A stretch of 64,000 nucleotides of DNA from Deinococcus seoulensis (GTDB lineage Bacteria; Deinococcota; Deinococci; Deinococcales; Deinococcaceae), in assembly GCF_014648115.1 (NCBI RefSeq), contig NZ_BMQM01000005.1, positions 124,001-188,000 of the forward strand, given 5' to 3'. Positions within the stretch are counted from its first letter, which is position 1. Every line of letters starts with the position of its first letter. The notes below the pieces were generated by a model, which saw only the letters and a program-made list of their open reading frames with translations, was not told where the DNA came from and did not search any database. The position numbers and the translations under genes are program-made. Positions 24,311 through 36,349 of this stretch are shown here, in pieces.

Positions 24311-24470
24311 TCCGGCGGATTCCGTCTGTTTCGTTAACAACCCGGAATGACACCGGGTTGCCAACTCCACGCCCTTCAGTCCGCCTGTCTCCCACTCGCT
24401 CTGCGGCGCAGCTCTACGAGTCCGCTTGGATTGAACGGTTTTGCAAACCATTCGATCAGAGTCCGTATCA
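24311..24470. repeat. Dispersed repeat family A, copy 5 (diverged, longer)
   Basis: GGCGGATTCCG starts the copy and GAGTCCGTATCA ends it. The hairpin ACCCGGAATGACACCGGGT is intact. About 20 extra bases follow the CTCCCACTCGCT block. It fills the space between the divergent yjcH and moaA genes. Confidence 0.8.
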
Positions 24471-24551
24471 CACCCTGAAGGGGCAGCTTCCACTGGAGGG
24501 GCGGCCGCCGCGAATGGCGGCGTTCCCGCCAATTGGTGGCCCCCGGGCGGG

Positions 24552-24557
24552 TATGCT
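24552..24557 (+). promoter_or_regulatory. moaA leaderless -10 box
   Basis: TATGCT ends eight bases before the moaA ATG with no Shine-Dalgarno between. Confidence 0.55.
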
Positions 24558-24565
24558 GCGGGATA

Positions 24566-25594
24566 ATGCTCGTCGACCAGTTGGGGCGTCCCCTCCGTGA
24601 CCTGCGGATCAGTGTGACTGACCGCTGCAACCTGCGCTGCACGTACTGCATGCCGGCCGACGTGTTCGGCCCGGATTACGCGTTCCTGCCGCGCGCCGAA
24701 CTGCTGAGTTTCGAGGAGATCGAGCGGCTGGCGCGGGCCTTCGTGAACCTGGGGGTGCGCAAGCTGCGCGTCACGGGCGGCGAACCGACCCTGCGGCGCG
24801 ACCTGCCGGACCTGATCGGGCGGCTCTCCGGTATCGGGGGCGTGCAGGACATCGCCATGACCACCAACGGGCTGCTGCTGCCGCGCATGGCGGCCGACCT
24901 GAAGGCGGCGGGCCTGGACCGCGTGACGGTCAGCATCGACAGCCTGGACCCCGAGGTGTTCGGGCGCATGAACGGGCTGGGCACGCACCCGCAGCGGGTG
25001 CTGGACGGCATCGAGGCGGCCCTGACGGCGGGCCTGGGCGTGAAGATCAACACGGTCGTGCAGCGCGGCGTGAACGACGGGGGCCTGCGTGAGCTGTGGC
25101 TGGCGCTGCGGGACCTCGCTCCGGTGCGCTTTATCGAGTTCATGGATGTGGGGAACCACAACGGCTGGAACATGGACAGCGTGGTGCCCAGCCGCGAGGT
25201 GCTGGCGCGACTGGCGGGCGACGACACGCACTTTGCGCCGGTGAATCCGGAGTACCGGGGCGAGGTGGCCGCGCGCCACACGGACGGGCAGGGGCACGAG
25301 GTGGGTCTGATCAGTTCCGTGACCGCGCCGTTCTGCGGGGACTGCTCGCGGGCGCGGATCTCGGCGGTGGGCACGCTGTACTCGTGCCTGTTCGCGTCGG
25401 GCGGGACGGACCTGCGCGGCCCGATGCGGGGCACGCCGGGGCAGGCGGCCCTGGATGACGCGGGGCTGGAGGCACTGATTGCCGGGGTGTGGCGGGAGCG
25501 CCGCGACCGGTACAGTGAGGAGCGCGGGGAACTCACGGCGGCCAGCCGCGAGGCGCGTGCCGGGAAGGTCGAGATGTCCCACATCGGCGGGTAG
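24566..25594 (+). CDS. moaA: GTP 3',8-cyclase (molybdenum cofactor biosynthesis)
   Basis: A 342-residue radical SAM enzyme for the first step of molybdopterin synthesis. The SAM cluster motif is C21-x3-C25-x2-C28 (DRCNLRCTYC). The second cluster ligands appear as CGDCSRARISAVGTLYSC, and the catalytic C-terminal Gly-Gly is present (MSHIGG). Starting at ATG 24566 fits the leaderless promoter; an upstream GTG would place the promoter inside the gene. No other moa gene is adjacent. Confidence 0.96.
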   Translation: MLVDQLGRPLRDLRISVTDRCNLRCTYCMPADVFGPDYAFLPRAELLSFEEIERLARAFVNLGVRKLRVTGGEPTLRRDLPDLIGRLSGIGGVQDIAMTTNGLLLPRMAADLKAAGLDRVTVSIDSLDPEVFGRMNGLGTHPQRVLDGIEAALTAGLGVKINTVVQRGVNDGGLRELWLALRDLAPVRFIEFMDVGNHNGWNMDSVVPSREVLARLAGDDTHFAPVNPEYRGEVAARHTDGQGHEVGLISSVTAPFCGDCSRARISAVGTLYSCLFASGGTDLRGPMRGTPGQAALDDAGLEALIAGVWRERRDRYSEERGELTAASREARAGKVEMSHIGG

Positions 25595-25890
25595 GATCAG
25601 GTGCGCCGGGGATCACGTTGACAGTACCGTGGCGTGCGGGGAGGCAGTCGGTCAACGGAGGATTGGTCTGCTGGGTGGGCCTTTTCGGGCTGTAAAAGAG
25701 CGTGATCTGCGCCTGATACCAGCAACCGGGTATTCATTTTTATCTCTTTGGTGCGTTCAACTTTTCAAACGATCAGCTCCCTAACGCTCGTTGTACCGGA
25801 CCGCGTGACAGCTAGACAAGCTTGTGTACCTGTGACACTAACCTTAAGATGAGACTGGCTCCGCCCGCCAGCGGACACCCGGAGGGATGC
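25595..25890 (+). promoter_or_regulatory. gntR upstream region
   Basis: A 296-base gap that is AT-richer than the surroundings. Near its end GTGTACCTGTGACAC has GTGT/ACAC arms that could be the regulator's own operator, followed by AACCTTAAG and the Shine-Dalgarno GGAGGG. No gene is visible in it. Confidence 0.35.
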
Positions 25891-26583
25891 ATGGCGAAGT
25901 ACCCGCTTATCAAGACCACCCTGAAAGACCGCCTGCTCGGCGGTCACTACGCCGAGGGGCTCCCCCTGCCCAGCGAACCGCAACTTGCCCGCGAATTCGA
26001 AGTCTCCCGCATGACCGCCCGCCGCGCCATCGACGAACTGGAACGCGAAGGTTACGTCTACCGCGTCCAGGGCGCCGGCACCTTCCCCACCGGCAAACGC
26101 TTCCGCCAGGGCATGTTCCGCGTGCGCCCCTTCAAGGAATGGGCCCGCCACCCCGACCACCGCACCACCGTCCTGCGCGCCATGCAGATCGAGGCCACCC
26201 CCGAGATCGCCATCGTGCTGCAGATCCAGCCCGGCGACCCCGTCATCTTCATCCACCGCCTGCGCAACGCCGGCGACGAGGCCCTGGTCATCGAGAAACG
26301 CTACATCAACGCCTCGCTGGTCCCCGGCCTGCTCGACCACAACCTCGCCGTGGAAAGCATCCACGAAACCATGATCACCATGGGCGTGCCCCTGCAACGC
26401 GTCGAGCAGAACCTCGAGGCCGTCAACCTCCGCCAGGAAGAAGCCGAACTGCTGCGCGTCCCGCTCGGCACCGCCGCGTTCCTGCTGCGCCGCACCACGT
26501 ACAGCGGCCAGAAACGCGCCAGTTACGTCAACTACTGGGTTCGCGGCGACCGCTACGCCTTCCAGGACACCTTCGAACCGTAA
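25891..26583 (+). CDS. GntR-family regulator (HutC/UTRA type)
   Basis: A 230-residue regulator. The winged HTH (~1-70) includes LPSEPQLAREFEVSRMTARRAIDELEREGYVYRVQGAGTF-type segments. The UTRA ligand domain (~85-225) includes PVIFIHRLRNAGDEALVIEKRYIN and ends WVRGDRYAF. The ATG at 25891 follows GGAGGGATGC. It stands alone, so its target is unknown; the family usually senses sugars or amino-acid derivatives. Confidence 0.93.
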   Translation: MAKYPLIKTTLKDRLLGGHYAEGLPLPSEPQLAREFEVSRMTARRAIDELEREGYVYRVQGAGTFPTGKRFRQGMFRVRPFKEWARHPDHRTTVLRAMQIEATPEIAIVLQIQPGDPVIFIHRLRNAGDEALVIEKRYINASLVPGLLDHNLAVESIHETMITMGVPLQRVEQNLEAVNLRQEEAELLRVPLGTAAFLLRRTTYSGQKRASYVNYWVRGDRYAFQDTFEP

Positions 26584-26611
26584 GGCCGGGCAGCGGTACA
26601 CAGGCACACAC

Positions 26612-26635
26612 GGCCGGGGCAGTCACTCCCCGGCC
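26612..26635 (+). terminator. gntR terminator
   Basis: GGCCGGGG and CCCCGGCC form a perfect 8-bp stem with an 8-base loop, followed by ACTTTG, 28 bases after the gntR stop. Confidence 0.7.
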
Positions 26636-26665
26636 ACTTTGCGCGGTCCCCAGCCGATACGAAAA

Positions 26666-26696
26666 CCGCCGCCCCCCGTTTCCGGAAGGGCGGCGG
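26666..26696 (-). terminator. rplT terminator
   Basis: Read on the minus strand, a 9-bp CCGCCGCCC/GGGCGGCGG stem is followed directly by TTTT: a canonical intrinsic terminator ~18 bases past the rplT stop. Confidence 0.85.
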
Positions 26697-26713
26697 CGTT
26701 CGTGTCAGCCGTT

Positions 26714-27067
26714 TTACTTGCTGTTCTTGGCCGCTTCGACCAGGGCCTTGAAGGCCTCGGGCTCGCGGGCGGCGATGTCGGCCAGGACCTTGCGGTTCAG
26801 GTCGATGTTCGCCTTCTTCAGGCCACCGATGAAGGTGCTGTAGTTCATGCCGTGCAGGCGGGCGCCGGCGTTGATACGCTGGATCCACAGGCGACGGAAG
26901 TCACGCTTCTTGTTGCGGCGATCGCGGTACTCGTAGGTCGCGGCGTTCAGCAGGGTCTGGAACGCGTTGCGGTACTGCTTGCTGCGGCTACCCCAGAAGC
27001 CCTTGGCGCGCTTCAGGACCTTCTTGTGACGGCGACGGCGGACGATGCCGGTCTTGACGCGAGGCAT
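26714..27067 (-). CDS. rplT: 50S ribosomal protein L20
   Basis: A 117-residue L20, an early 23S rRNA assembly protein. The basic N-terminal tail [20 protein letters not shown] and the core [18 protein letters not shown] signature are typical. The ATG overlaps the rpmI stop by one base (TAATG). Usually infC leads this operon; here rpmI-rplT are alone. Confidence 0.98.
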   Translation of the reverse strand: MPRVKTGIVRRRRHKKVLKRAKGFWGSRSKQYRNAFQTLLNAATYEYRDRRNKKRDFRRLWIQRINAGARLHGMNYSTFIGGLKKANIDLNRKVLADIAAREPEAFKALVEAAKNSK

Positions 27068-27270
27068 TATTTACCTCCGTAGGGCAGCATCTTCTTCATG
27101 CGTGCCCATTCGCTCTGGGCGAGCACGAAGCCCTTGCCCTTGCCGCGGATGGTGTTGCCGCTCTTCTTGGTGTTCTGGTGGCGCTTACCGCTCTTGAACG
27201 CCATCACCTTGCCCGTGCCGGTGATCTTGATCCGGCGCGAGGCGCTTTTCAGGGTCTTCATCTTGGGCAT
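27067..27270 (-). CDS. rpmI: 50S ribosomal protein L35
   Basis: A 67-residue L35 with [20 protein letters not shown] at the start and a lysine-rich core ([20 protein letters not shown]). The C-terminal part [18 protein letters not shown] is slightly different from the usual short tail. AAGGAGGG precedes the ATG. The 160-base leader upstream may host L20 autoregulation, but I cannot see a clear pseudoknot. Confidence 0.97.
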   Translation of the reverse strand: MPKMKTLKSASRRIKITGTGKVMAFKSGKRHQNTKKSGNTIRGKGKGFVLAQSEWARMKKMLPYGGK

Positions 27271-27348
27271 GGTGCCCTCCTTACGTAGTCCAGTCGCAGT
27301 CCCGCTGCCGGGCGCTTCTGTCTGGGGTTCGGGCCGCTTCTCGCTGGA

Positions 27349-27380
<32 letters not shown>

Positions 27381-27432
27381 AGAGAACTATACGCGAGCGG
27401 GCGCAGGCGGGTCAAGGGGAAGGACGGACGGC

Positions 27433-28239
27433 TCAGTGCTGCCGGTAGTACTGCTGGGTGCTGAGCAGCACGCTGCCGTTGCGTTCGAAGGTGCGGCGCA
27501 TGGCGTGGTTCCCGGCGTCGGTGCCGCCCGTGTGCGAGGCGAAGGTCTGCGCGGCCACGCCCAGCAGGTGCGCGTGCAGCCGCGCGCCGTACCCGCGCCC
27601 ACGCTGCGCGGGCCGCACGCCGATCAGGTCGAGACCCGCCTCGCCGGGGCGGCCGCCGGGGCCGGTCGCGCCGAGGGCCAGCACCTGACCCTCCCGGCGC
27701 AGGGCATGCAGGGTCCATCCCTCGGCGGCCTCCCAGTCCGGGTGACCCAGCTCCCGCAGGGCTTCCGGAACGCCAGGATCGTCCGGACTGACGGCCGTCA
27801 CGTCCGGGTCGGGCGCGTGGGGCCGGTCACGCAGGTCCGTGCGGTAGATCACATGCTGCGAGTCGGGCACCCAGCCGGCCTGGACCGCCTCCTCCGGGCG
27901 CGGCGTGACCAGCGTGTCGTCCAGCAGCAGTTGCCGGTCGGGGGTGTCCGAGACGCGGCGGCGCAACTCACGCAGGAACGCGGTCAGGGCGTCGGCGGGC
28001 GTGTCCGCGCGGTAGGTGGGGAACAGGGGCACGCGGGCGTTCGGCCCGACGAAGCACACGCCCTGCACGGCGCCGTCAGTGCGCAGCAGCAGGAACCACG
28101 CCGGGTCGAGTTGCCCGGCCCGCACGCGCTCCTGCGTGACGGTCAACCGGCGGGCCGCCTCGGCCGGATCGGAGTGCAGGGCGTGAATGTCGGCCAGCGT
28201 GTCGGGCGTGGCCGCCTGAAGGGTAAAAGCAGTGGACAT
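27433..28239 (-). CDS. GNAT-family N-acetyltransferase
   Basis: A 268-residue protein with a two-part layout. The N-terminal half (~1-135) resembles a degenerate acetyltransferase fold. The C-terminal half carries the acetyl-CoA loop GVRPAQRGRGYGARLH near residue 215 and ends with ERNGSVLLSTQQYY. Substrate unknown. GAGGTCAATTC precedes the ATG. It is transcribed toward rpmI with a 160-base gap. Confidence 0.85.
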   Translation of the reverse strand: MSTAFTLQAATPDTLADIHALHSDPAEAARRLTVTQERVRAGQLDPAWFLLLRTDGAVQGVCFVGPNARVPLFPTYRADTPADALTAFLRELRRRVSDTPDRQLLLDDTLVTPRPEEAVQAGWVPDSQHVIYRTDLRDRPHAPDPDVTAVSPDDPGVPEALRELGHPDWEAAEGWTLHALRREGQVLALGATGPGGRPGEAGLDLIGVRPAQRGRGYGARLHAHLLGVAAQTFASHTGGTDAGNHAMRRTFERNGSVLLSTQQYYRQH

Positions 28240-28315
28240 GAATTGACCTCGGGGCAGGGGCCGGGTCAGTGGGGCGCGCCGGGACGCCGGACTGCGACTC
28301 TGGGCAGAGTCCGGA

Positions 28316-28381
28316 TCAGGCGGCCATGACCCCGGCAGGAACGGCGGGCACGGAACGGGCAGCGGTCTGAAGTCGCGTCAT
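28316..28381 (-). CDS. Possible 21-residue peptide upstream of the GNAT gene
   Basis: A 22-codon frame from ATG 28381 to TGA 28316 with a strong GGAGG seven bases upstream. The peptide starts MTRLQTAARSV and is hydrophobic/Ala rich. The good ribosome-binding site in otherwise empty DNA makes it a candidate leader peptide or small protein. No homology judgement is possible. Confidence 0.35.
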   Translation of the reverse strand: MTRLQTAARSVPAVPAGVMAA

Positions 28382-28509
28382 GGGAACCTCCGGTACAGCA
28401 GTGGGATGCCGCGCAGCGTAGCGCAGGCGGGTGCGGGGGTAAGCCGCAACTCCGGCACGACCGGTGGTCTTCTCCCCTGCCGGGCCGGTCTGAAAGTGAA
28501 GGCAAAGCG

Positions 28510-28548
28510 CGGTGCGCGGCCTCCGGAAACACCAGGGGCCGCGCACCG
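28510..28548 (-). terminator. Hairpin upstream of the amylosucrase stop side
   Basis: CGGTGCGCGGCC and its exact inverse form a 12-bp stem with a 15-base loop, ~30 bases past the amylosucrase stop on the minus strand. Confidence 0.75.
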
Positions 28549-28579
28549 GATTTCACACCGTCAGTGCAGCTCTGTCAGT

Positions 28580-30511
<1,932 letters not shown>

Positions 30512-30519
30512 ACCCCGAC

Positions 30520-30525
30520 AGCATA
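30520..30525 (-). promoter_or_regulatory. Amylosucrase leaderless -10 box
   Basis: TATGCT on the minus strand ends eight bases before the ATG. Confidence 0.5.
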
Positions 30526-30534
30526 AACATTTTT

Positions 30535-30548
30535 TGGAACTGTTTCCA
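30535..30548. promoter_or_regulatory. LacI-type operator at the amylosucrase promoter
   Basis: TGGAACTGTTTCCA matches the glgX-upstream palindrome TGGTAACGTTTCCA at 10 of 14 positions and lies between the probable -35 and -10 elements. This is an ideal position for repression. Confidence 0.5.
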
Positions 30549-30592
30549 TACCGGCAGTCCCAGCCGCGCCTCTCCCCCACCGTGGGCAGCAG

Positions 30593-30627
30593 AAAGGGCC
30601 GCCCAGGCAACGCGCCCGACCGGCCCT
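30593..30627 (-). terminator. Possible terminator of the alpha/beta hydrolase gene
   Basis: AAGGGCCG and CGGCCCTT form an 8-bp stem with a 19-base loop, just past the hydrolase stop on the minus strand. Confidence 0.4.
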
Positions 30628-30641
30628 TCCCACAACTGGCC

Positions 30642-31478
30642 TCAGCGGGCCACGAAGTCCAGCAGCACCCGGTTGAACTCCTCGGCGTGCGTGGCGTTCA
30701 GGCCGTGCGGCGCGCCCTTCATCACGTGCAGCTCTGCGTTCGGCTGGTACTGCGGCACGCGCTGACCGCTCGCCTCCAGCGGCACGATCTGATCGGCGTC
30801 ACCGTGCACGACCAGCAGCGGCACCGTCAGCTTCGCGAGGTCTGCGCGGAAGTCCGTCATGGCGAACGCGCGCACGCACTCCTGGGTGGCCACGGGGGAC
30901 GCTTGGAAGTACAGGCTGGCCGTGAAGTCCAGGAACTCGTCGCCCAGCTTGCTCCCGTTCTCGTCCCAGTTCAGGAACTTCTTCGTGAATCCCGCCAGGA
31001 ACTGCGGGCGGTTGGCGGCCACCTGCTGCACCATGCCTTCCACGTCGGCTTCCGCCATGCCGCCGTCCGGGTTGTCGGTGGTTTTCAGCAGGTACGGCGC
31101 GACCGAGGAGATCAGCGCGGCGCTACGCAGGTACTGCGTGCCGAACAGCCCGGCGTACCGGCTGACCTCGCCGCCGCCCATGCTGAAGCCCACGACCGTC
31201 ACGTCGTTCAGGTTCAGCGCCTCGATCAGGTCTTTCAGGTCGCTGGCGAACACGTCGTACGTGTACCCGGTGGCCGTCTTGCCGCTCTGGCCGAAGCCGC
31301 GGCGGTCATACGAGATCACCTGATACCCGGCGTGACGCAGCGCGTCGATCTGCCCCTCCCACATGCGGCCCGACAGCGGCCACCCGTGAATCAGAGCGAC
31401 GGGGCGGCCCTCACCGTACGTTTCGTAGTACAGCTCGGTCTGCGGGGCCAGGGTGTGCTTGGTCTGAATGGTCGGCAT
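30642..31478 (-). CDS. Alpha/beta hydrolase (chloroperoxidase/arylesterase-like)
   Basis: A 278-residue cofactor-free hydrolase. It shows the oxyanion region IHGWPLSG, the nucleophile elbow GFSMGGGE, the acid region HGDADQIVP, and the histidine PHGLN near the end: a complete Ser-Asp-His triad. The [19 protein letters not shown] stretch is typical of non-haem chloroperoxidase relatives, which mostly act as esterases. The ATG at 31478 has CAGGAGG upstream. Confidence 0.92.
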   Translation of the reverse strand: MPTIQTKHTLAPQTELYYETYGEGRPVALIHGWPLSGRMWEGQIDALRHAGYQVISYDRRGFGQSGKTATGYTYDVFASDLKDLIEALNLNDVTVVGFSMGGGEVSRYAGLFGTQYLRSAALISSVAPYLLKTTDNPDGGMAEADVEGMVQQVAANRPQFLAGFTKKFLNWDENGSKLGDEFLDFTASLYFQASPVATQECVRAFAMTDFRADLAKLTVPLLVVHGDADQIVPLEASGQRVPQYQPNAELHVMKGAPHGLNATHAEEFNRVLLDFVAR

Positions 31479-31687
31479 GATGGAACCTCCTGAGGAGAGA
31501 GAAACGGAACGCAGTGACAGTCCGGTACACGTCGGCGCTGGGACGTCATCACGTTGAAAGGTCTGATCTGAAGCGTCTGAAGAAGAGTAGGTGAGGCCTT
31601 CAGCCGCACTCTGAGAGGCACGTTCAGCAGCATTCACAGAACCCAGAGCGGGCCTCCATGCAGCGCCCGGCGAGCAGACACGCGAAA
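31479..31687. other. Gap upstream of the hydrolase gene
   Basis: This ~210-base stretch contains the hydrolase ribosome-binding site and presumably its promoter. I see no gene or strong repeat. Confidence 0.4.
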
Positions 31688-31729
31688 CGGGAAACGCCGC
31701 GCCCACACAGGGCACAGGCACGTTTCCCG
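31688..31729 (-). terminator. Terminator of the DUF2171 gene
   Basis: CGGGAAACG and CGTTTCCCG form a perfect 9-bp stem with a 24-base loop, ten bases past the DUF2171 stop. Confidence 0.6.
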
Positions 31730-31739
31730 CCGGTCAGGT

Positions 31740-32027
31740 TCAGGCGATGGCGCTGTGGGGCACGTTCAGGTAAACGGCGACCTCGTCCATGCTCTCGACC
31801 TGCGACAGCTCGATGAAGTGATGCTTGCCGTCCGTGGAATCGGTCTTCGTGAGCTTCAGCTTGCCGTCCTGCAGGTGATCGACGGTCCCGACGTGCTCGC
31901 CGTTCACGTCCTTGACCTGCATGTGCTCGCCTTCCTTCGCCAGGCGAGCCTGGAGATCCTGAGCGATACGGTCGGTGATTTCTCCGGTCTGGTTCTGAGT
32001 CATGAGCGCAGTCTGATCCGCGAACAT
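31740..32027 (-). CDS. DUF2171 family protein
   Basis: A 95-residue (or 87 from ATG 32003) small protein with the DUF2171 core [17 protein letters not shown], followed by [17 protein letters not shown] and ending [11 protein letters not shown]. It has no signal peptide. The fold resembles PRC-barrel-like beta domains, and the function is unknown. Neither start has a clear Shine-Dalgarno. It is divergent from proS. Confidence 0.8.
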   Translation of the reverse strand: MFADQTALMTQNQTGEITDRIAQDLQARLAKEGEHMQVKDVNGEHVGTVDHLQDGKLKLTKTDSTDGKHHFIELSQVESMDEVAVYLNVPHSAIA

Positions 32028-32200
32028 GGCCGTCAGATGACCATCAGGTTCAGGCGGGCGTTACCGGAACTTGAGCGGGTCGTCATGAAGTGCCGCGCCG
32101 CCCAACCCGGTGCGAACACTCATGAGGGAGGCGCGCGTAAGCAGAGCGGCGCAGCGGGCGCGTGTGCGGATGGCTGACGCGGGCCTCTGCCCCGGCCCGG

Positions 32201-32206
32201 TATCAT
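32201..32206 (+). promoter_or_regulatory. proS leaderless -10 box
   Basis: TATCAT ends eight bases before the proS ATG with no Shine-Dalgarno. Confidence 0.5.
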
Positions 32207-32214
32207 GCGGGGCG

Positions 32215-33699
32215 ATGACTAAGGACGGCGGCAAACAGGATAAGAAGGCGCAGCAGTACGGCGTGACGCCCCAGAGCACGGATTTCAACGACTGGTACAA
32301 CGAGGTCGTGAAGAAGGCCGATCTGGCCGACAACAGCCCCGTGGCGGGCGCGATGGTCGTGCGCCCGTACGGCAGTGCGCTGTGGGAGAACATTCAGCGG
32401 TGGCTGGACGACCGGTTCAAGGCGACGGGGCACGAGTCGCTGATCTTCCCCACGCTGATCCCCATGGGGTTCATTACCAAGGAAGCGGATCACGTGGAGG
32501 GTTTCGCGCCGGAGCTGTTCACGGTGAACAAGATCGGCACCGAGGAACTGGCCGAGCCGTACGTGATGCGCCCCACCAGCGAGACGATCATCGGGCACAT
32601 GTGGAGCGGCTGGCTGAACTCCTACCGTGACCTACCGTTCCTGCACTACCAGTGGGGCAGCGTGTTCCGCGCGGAACTGCGCACCAAGGCGTTCCTGCGC
32701 ACGTCAGAGTTCTACTGGCACGAGGGGCACACCGCGCACGCCGACGAGACCGAGGCGCGCGGCGAGGTGCGGCAGATGCTGGACATCTACCACGAGTTCT
32801 GCCGGGACGTGCTGGCCCTGCCCGTGGTGCGCGGCGAGAAGACCGCCAGCGAACGCTTTGCCGGGGCGGTCGCGACGTACTCCATCGAGGGCATGATGCG
32901 CGACGGGAAGGCCCTCCAGAGCGGCACCAGTCACTACCTGGGCCAGAACTTCAGCCGGGCGTTCGACGTGAAATTCCAGACGCGCGAGCAGAAGGAAGAA
33001 CTGGCGCACACGACCTCCTGGGCCATTTCGAGCCGCATCATCGGGGCGATCATCATGACGCACGGTGACGACTTCGGGCTGATCATGCCGCCCCGCATCG
33101 CGCCCATTCAGGTGGTCGTGATTCCGGTGGGCCGCAAGGACAACTTCGACGAGATGGTTGCCGAGGGCGAGAAGCTGGCCGCCGAACTGCGCGCCCAGGG
33201 TGTGAAGGTCAAGGTCGATAAACGCGACGGCGTGACGAACGGCTTCAAGTACAACGACTGGGAACTCAAGGGCGTGCCCGTGCGCATCGAACTCGGCCCC
33301 CGCGACCTGGAGAGCGGCGTGGTCGTCGTGAAGAACCGCAACGGCGACGAGAAGGAAACCCTGCCCCGCGCCGAAGCCGTGGCGGGAATGAACGCCCGCC
33401 TGGACGGCATTCACGACTGGCTGCTGGAACGCGCCACGACCTTCATGCTGGAACACACCGTTCCCGTGGACGACTTCGAGACGTTCGCCGCGAAGATCGA
33501 GGAAGGCAACTGGGTGCGCGCGTACCACTGCGGCGACGCCGACTGCGAGAAGAGCATCAAGGAGGCCACCAAGGCCACCACCCGCAACGTCCCCCTGGAC
33601 GACGCGGAGTTCTTCAACGAGCCGGGCGAGGGCCAGTGCGTGAAGTGCGCCAGGCCCAGCGCCTACGGCAAACGCGTGATCTTCGGCCGCCAGTACTGA
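32215..33699 (+). CDS. proS: Prolyl-tRNA synthetase (archaeal/eukaryal-like type 3)
   Basis: A 494-residue ProRS. The class II core includes [41 protein letters not shown], and the motif 3 region [21 protein letters not shown]. The C-terminus has the type-3 zinc-binding-like cysteines (HCGDADC ... CVKC) and ends in Tyr (IFGRQY), as in Thermus ProRS; the bacterial editing domain is absent. The start follows a leaderless promoter. The next gene begins two bases after the stop. Confidence 0.97.
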   Translation: MTKDGGKQDKKAQQYGVTPQSTDFNDWYNEVVKKADLADNSPVAGAMVVRPYGSALWENIQRWLDDRFKATGHESLIFPTLIPMGFITKEADHVEGFAPELFTVNKIGTEELAEPYVMRPTSETIIGHMWSGWLNSYRDLPFLHYQWGSVFRAELRTKAFLRTSEFYWHEGHTAHADETEARGEVRQMLDIYHEFCRDVLALPVVRGEKTASERFAGAVATYSIEGMMRDGKALQSGTSHYLGQNFSRAFDVKFQTREQKEELAHTTSWAISSRIIGAIIMTHGDDFGLIMPPRIAPIQVVVIPVGRKDNFDEMVAEGEKLAAELRAQGVKVKVDKRDGVTNGFKYNDWELKGVPVRIELGPRDLESGVVVVKNRNGDEKETLPRAEAVAGMNARLDGIHDWLLERATTFMLEHTVPVDDFETFAAKIEEGNWVRAYHCGDADCEKSIKEATKATTRNVPLDDAEFFNEPGEGQCVKCARPSAYGKRVIFGRQY

Positions 33700-33701
33700 G
33701 C

Positions 33702-34136
33702 ATGGATCTCCGTCCCGCCTCCCCGGCTGATCTGCCTGCCCTGACCGACGCGTTCCGTGCGACGTTCGGCGCGGCGCCGTGGAACGAGGCGTGGACGGAC
33801 GAATCGGCCCGCGCGGCCCTGGGGGACCTGCTCGCCATGCCGCGCAGCGCGGCGCTGGTCGCCTGGGACGGGGCCGTGTGCGCGGGGGCGGTGCTGGGAC
33901 GCGATCAGGTGCGGGATTCGTTCCTGTCGCACGAGGTGCAGGAGATGTTCGTGCGGCCCGAACGGCAGCGCGGCGGGGTGGGCCGGGCGCTGCTGGACGC
34001 GCATCTGGCGGCTGCTGCGGCGCGTGGGGTGACGAACGTGTCGCTCCTGACCGCGCGGGAGTCACCGGCCGAGGCGTTCTACAGCCACCTCGGGTTCCGG
34101 CGGGCGGGGCGGATGGTGCTGCTGGTCCGCCCGTAA
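33702..34136 (+). CDS. GNAT-family N-acetyltransferase
   Basis: A 144-residue single-domain acetyltransferase with the CoA loop VRPERQRGGVGRALLDAHL and a typical ending AFYSHLGFRRAGRMVLL. The ATG at 33702 is two bases after the proS TGA, so it is co-transcribed. The substrate is unknown. Confidence 0.88.
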   Translation: MDLRPASPADLPALTDAFRATFGAAPWNEAWTDESARAALGDLLAMPRSAALVAWDGAVCAGAVLGRDQVRDSFLSHEVQEMFVRPERQRGGVGRALLDAHLAAAAARGVTNVSLLTARESPAEAFYSHLGFRRAGRMVLLVRP

Positions 34137-34170
34137 CGGTGGGTCAGGTCGTGACCTGGCATCGTGCTTT

Positions 34171-34191
34171 AGTTGACAAGTTTACTCAACT
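34171..34191. promoter_or_regulatory. Palindrome in the promoter of the SsuA-like gene
   Basis: AGTTGA and TCAACT form a 6-bp inverted repeat with a 9-base AT-rich centre that includes TTGACA, a likely -35 box. It could be a MarR-type operator. TATGCT at 34199-34204, seven bases before the ATG, is the -10 of a leaderless mRNA. Confidence 0.5.
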
Positions 34192-34211
34192 GGTCTGCTA
34201 TGCTGCGCGGC

Positions 34212-35186
34212 ATGAAGCGCGCCCTCCTCCCCCTCCTGACTCTCTCCCTGATCGCCAGCGCCAGCGCCCAGCAGGCGAAAGAATTGCGCCTGGGCGTGTT
34301 CCCGAACGTCACGCACGCCGCCGGACTGGTCGGCGTGCAGCGCGGCCTGATCCAGAAGAACCTGCCGGGCGGCGTGAAACTGGTCGTCAAGGAATTCGCG
34401 AACGGCAGTCAGATCAACGAGGCCTTCGCGGCGGGCGCCATCGACGCCGCGTACGTCGGCCCTGGCCCGGCCATGAACGCCTTCATGCGTGGCGTGCCCA
34501 TTCAGGTGTACGCCGGGGCCGCGAACGCCGGGGCGGTGCTGGTGGCGCGGGGGGACAGCGGCGTGCGGAACGTCAAGGGCCTGAGCGGGAAGAAGGTCGC
34601 GGTGCCCACGCGCGGCAGCACGCAGGACATCAGCCTGCGCCACCTGCTGCACGAGAACGGCCTGAAAGCCACGGACGAGGGCGGCACCGTCAGCATCGTG
34701 CCCATTGACCCGGCGAACATGCCCGCCGCCTTCGCCAGCAAACAGGTGGACGCCGCGCTGGTGCAGGAACCCTGGGGCGCCGTCATGGAAACGCAGGGCG
34801 CCAAGCTCATCGTGAACGAGAAGGGCATCTGGGAGGGCGGCAACTACACCACCACCGTCCTGACCGTGAACACCAAGTACGCCGCCGCGAACCCCGACAC
34901 GCTCAGGGGTCTGCTGAAAGGGCACCTCGCCGCGATCAACTACATCAAGGGCAGCAACGCGGGCGCGCAGAAGTCCGTCGCCGAGCAGATCTACGCGTTC
35001 ACCGGCAAGCGCCCCAACACCGCCGAGCTGTTCAAGGCGCTGGCCCGCACGAAGGTCACCTGGGACATCAACCTGAAAACCCTCGCGGAGTACGCCCAAC
35101 TGAACCGCGAGGCGGGCTTCGCGCGGGACGTGCCGGACCTGAACCGCTTCGTGAACCTGGACCTGATCCGCAGCCTCGCCAGGTAA
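34212..35186 (+). CDS. SsuA/TauA-type ABC substrate-binding protein
   Basis: A 324-residue periplasmic binding protein with signal peptide [20 protein letters not shown]. The mature start [17 protein letters not shown] and the motif [23 protein letters not shown] match the aliphatic sulfonate / nitrate / taurine group, and [12 protein letters not shown] is also typical. No permease or ATPase gene is adjacent, so it is an orphan in this window. The stop TAA borders a partial dispersed repeat. Confidence 0.88.
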   Translation: MKRALLPLLTLSLIASASAQQAKELRLGVFPNVTHAAGLVGVQRGLIQKNLPGGVKLVVKEFANGSQINEAFAAGAIDAAYVGPGPAMNAFMRGVPIQVYAGAANAGAVLVARGDSGVRNVKGLSGKKVAVPTRGSTQDISLRHLLHENGLKATDEGGTVSIVPIDPANMPAAFASKQVDAALVQEPWGAVMETQGAKLIVNEKGIWEGGNYTTTVLTVNTKYAAANPDTLRGLLKGHLAAINYIKGSNAGAQKSVAEQIYAFTGKRPNTAELFKALARTKVTWDINLKTLAEYAQLNREAGFARDVPDLNRFVNLDLIRSLAR

Positions 35187-35267
35187 GACGGACTCGGGTT
35201 GAAGGGGCGACAAGAACCCTTCAACCCGGGCGGATGCGAGGAGGAGCAGAACGGATTCCGGGCGTGG
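35184..35267. repeat. Dispersed repeat family A, copy 8 (partial)
   Basis: TAAGACGGACTCGGGTTGAA at the SsuA-like gene stop aligns with the repeat end. It is followed by AACCCTTCAACCCGGGCGGATGCGAGGAGGAGC and a GGATTCCGGGCGTGG block. About 80 bp of the family remain. The first three bases are the stop codon. Confidence 0.6.
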
Positions 35268-35303
35268 CGCGGGGGGCTTCGCCGGATGCTCTAGACTGAA
35301 GGG

Positions 35304-36104
<801 letters not shown>

Positions 36105-36107
<3 letters not shown>

Positions 36108-36184
36108 TACGGACTCCGATTGAATGGGCGGCAAAGCCCGCCGGGTCCGAGCGAAGCGAGTGGGAGCAGGGCGGGTTCCGGACA
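36105..36184. repeat. Dispersed repeat family A, copy 6 (half element)
   Basis: Starts TGATACGGACTCCGATTGAA, keeps the GGGCGGCAAAGCCCG stem and ends at GGGTTCCGGAC. The first three bases are the stop codon of the Arg/Gly-rich protein gene. Confidence 0.8.
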
Positions 36185-36349
36185 TGAATCCCTGACCGAA
36201 CGTTGAACGGGGCGACCGCTCTGGCTTTCCGGCCGGGGCGGTCGCTTTCCATGCCGTTCCGGTCCCTCTCACACAACATGAGAGTCCCGTGAGTACCCTT
36301 GAGCTTCGCTTGGGTGTGTGCGCCGGGGCACTGCAACCGGGGGGGCATC

